In this document: one piece after another, positions 62,700 through 62,791 of the stretch | Layout: every line of letters starts with the position of its first letter | How positions within the stretch are numbered: the first letter of the stretch is position 1 | Origin: Streptomyces oryzae | GTDB lineage: Bacteria; Actinomycetota; Actinomycetes; Streptomycetales; Streptomycetaceae | Assembly: GCF_017676365.1 (NCBI RefSeq) | Contig: NZ_JADKMA010000016.1 | Location: 1 to 62,791, forward strand | DNA: 62,791 nt | Direction of reading: 5' to 3' | Program-made: the position numbers and the translations under genes | Notes under the pieces: generated by a model | What the model was told of the DNA's origin: nothing | The model's input: only the letters and a program-made list of their open reading frames with translations | The model's database searches: none

Positions 62700-62791
62700 G
62701 GTGCGGCTCCTGCCCTGGTGGGGCCAGTGGGTTGCTTCTTGGTGCGGAGCGGATGTGCGTGCGGACCGATGCCGGGACGGGCCCGGATGGT

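Overview
The window looks like Streptomyces or a close relative. GC is very high, GTG starts are common, genes overlap by four bases (ATGA or GTGA), and the content is typical: hybrid polyketide/peptide synthases, TetR/MarR regulators with divergent targets, a bldA-type TTA codon, and a single-chain L-serine dehydratase. The first 19 bases match the Nextera mosaic end with one mismatch, so the left edge is a contig break inside a PKS gene and not a biological boundary.

Region 1 (1-23.7 kb) is the right end of a trans-AT PKS/NRPS cluster. In order: a 5'-truncated PKS (DH-ER-KR-ACP-MT-like); a PKS module without an AT (degenerate carrier-KS-AT docking-cMT-carrier); an NRPS (C-A-NMT-PCP-C*) whose adenylation pocket reads DFWNIGMVHK, the threonine code; a discrete AT-AT-ER protein; a second discrete AT that still carries flanking cis-AT module sequence; and a complete FkbK/J/I/H/G-like set for methoxymalonyl-ACP. 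Full reduction next to a methoxymalonyl unit, then an unreduced C-methylated keto unit, then an N-methylated beta-hydroxy amino acid and a non-canonical terminal C domain, is what the spiro beta-lactone/gamma-lactam end of an oxazolomycin-type compound would need. Threonine would replace serine.

Region 2 (23.8-25.3 kb) is a boundary. It holds a copper-type secreted protein gene with a CsoR-like operator, a small downstream ORF, and fused remnants of an XRE regulator and an alcohol dehydrogenase.

Region 3 (25.3-43.8 kb) appears to be a second, unrelated cluster: an unreduced type II PKS apparently primed with salicylate. One tight minus-strand operon carries salicylate synthase, KS-alpha fused to an alpha/beta hydrolase, an aryl-AMP ligase, an SRPBCC cyclase, an ActIV-like metallo-beta-lactamase-fold protein, KS-beta, ACP, an AcpS-type PPTase and a second SRPBCC cyclase. 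Divergent TetR/MFS genes, a NarL-type two-component system (kinase with a TTA codon, separated from its regulator by a 13-copy heptamer repeat), a P450, two methyltransferases and a SnoaL-like protein complete it. The salicylate-primed PKS with the KS-hydrolase fusion is the most novel-looking system here.

Region 4 (44-61.2 kb) is accessory and decayed DNA. It has a YjdF/DUF2992 gene, broken IS256 and IS5 transposases, a second IS5-type remnant, several small regulator-target modules (SDR/TetR, TetR/ABM/VOC/DUF4267, MFS/MarR), a receptor-like Ser/Thr kinase, a truncated methyltransferase, an alpha/beta hydrolase and what looks like a solitary type I-E CRISPR repeat. Region 5 (61.3 kb to the end) returns to core metabolism with sdaA.
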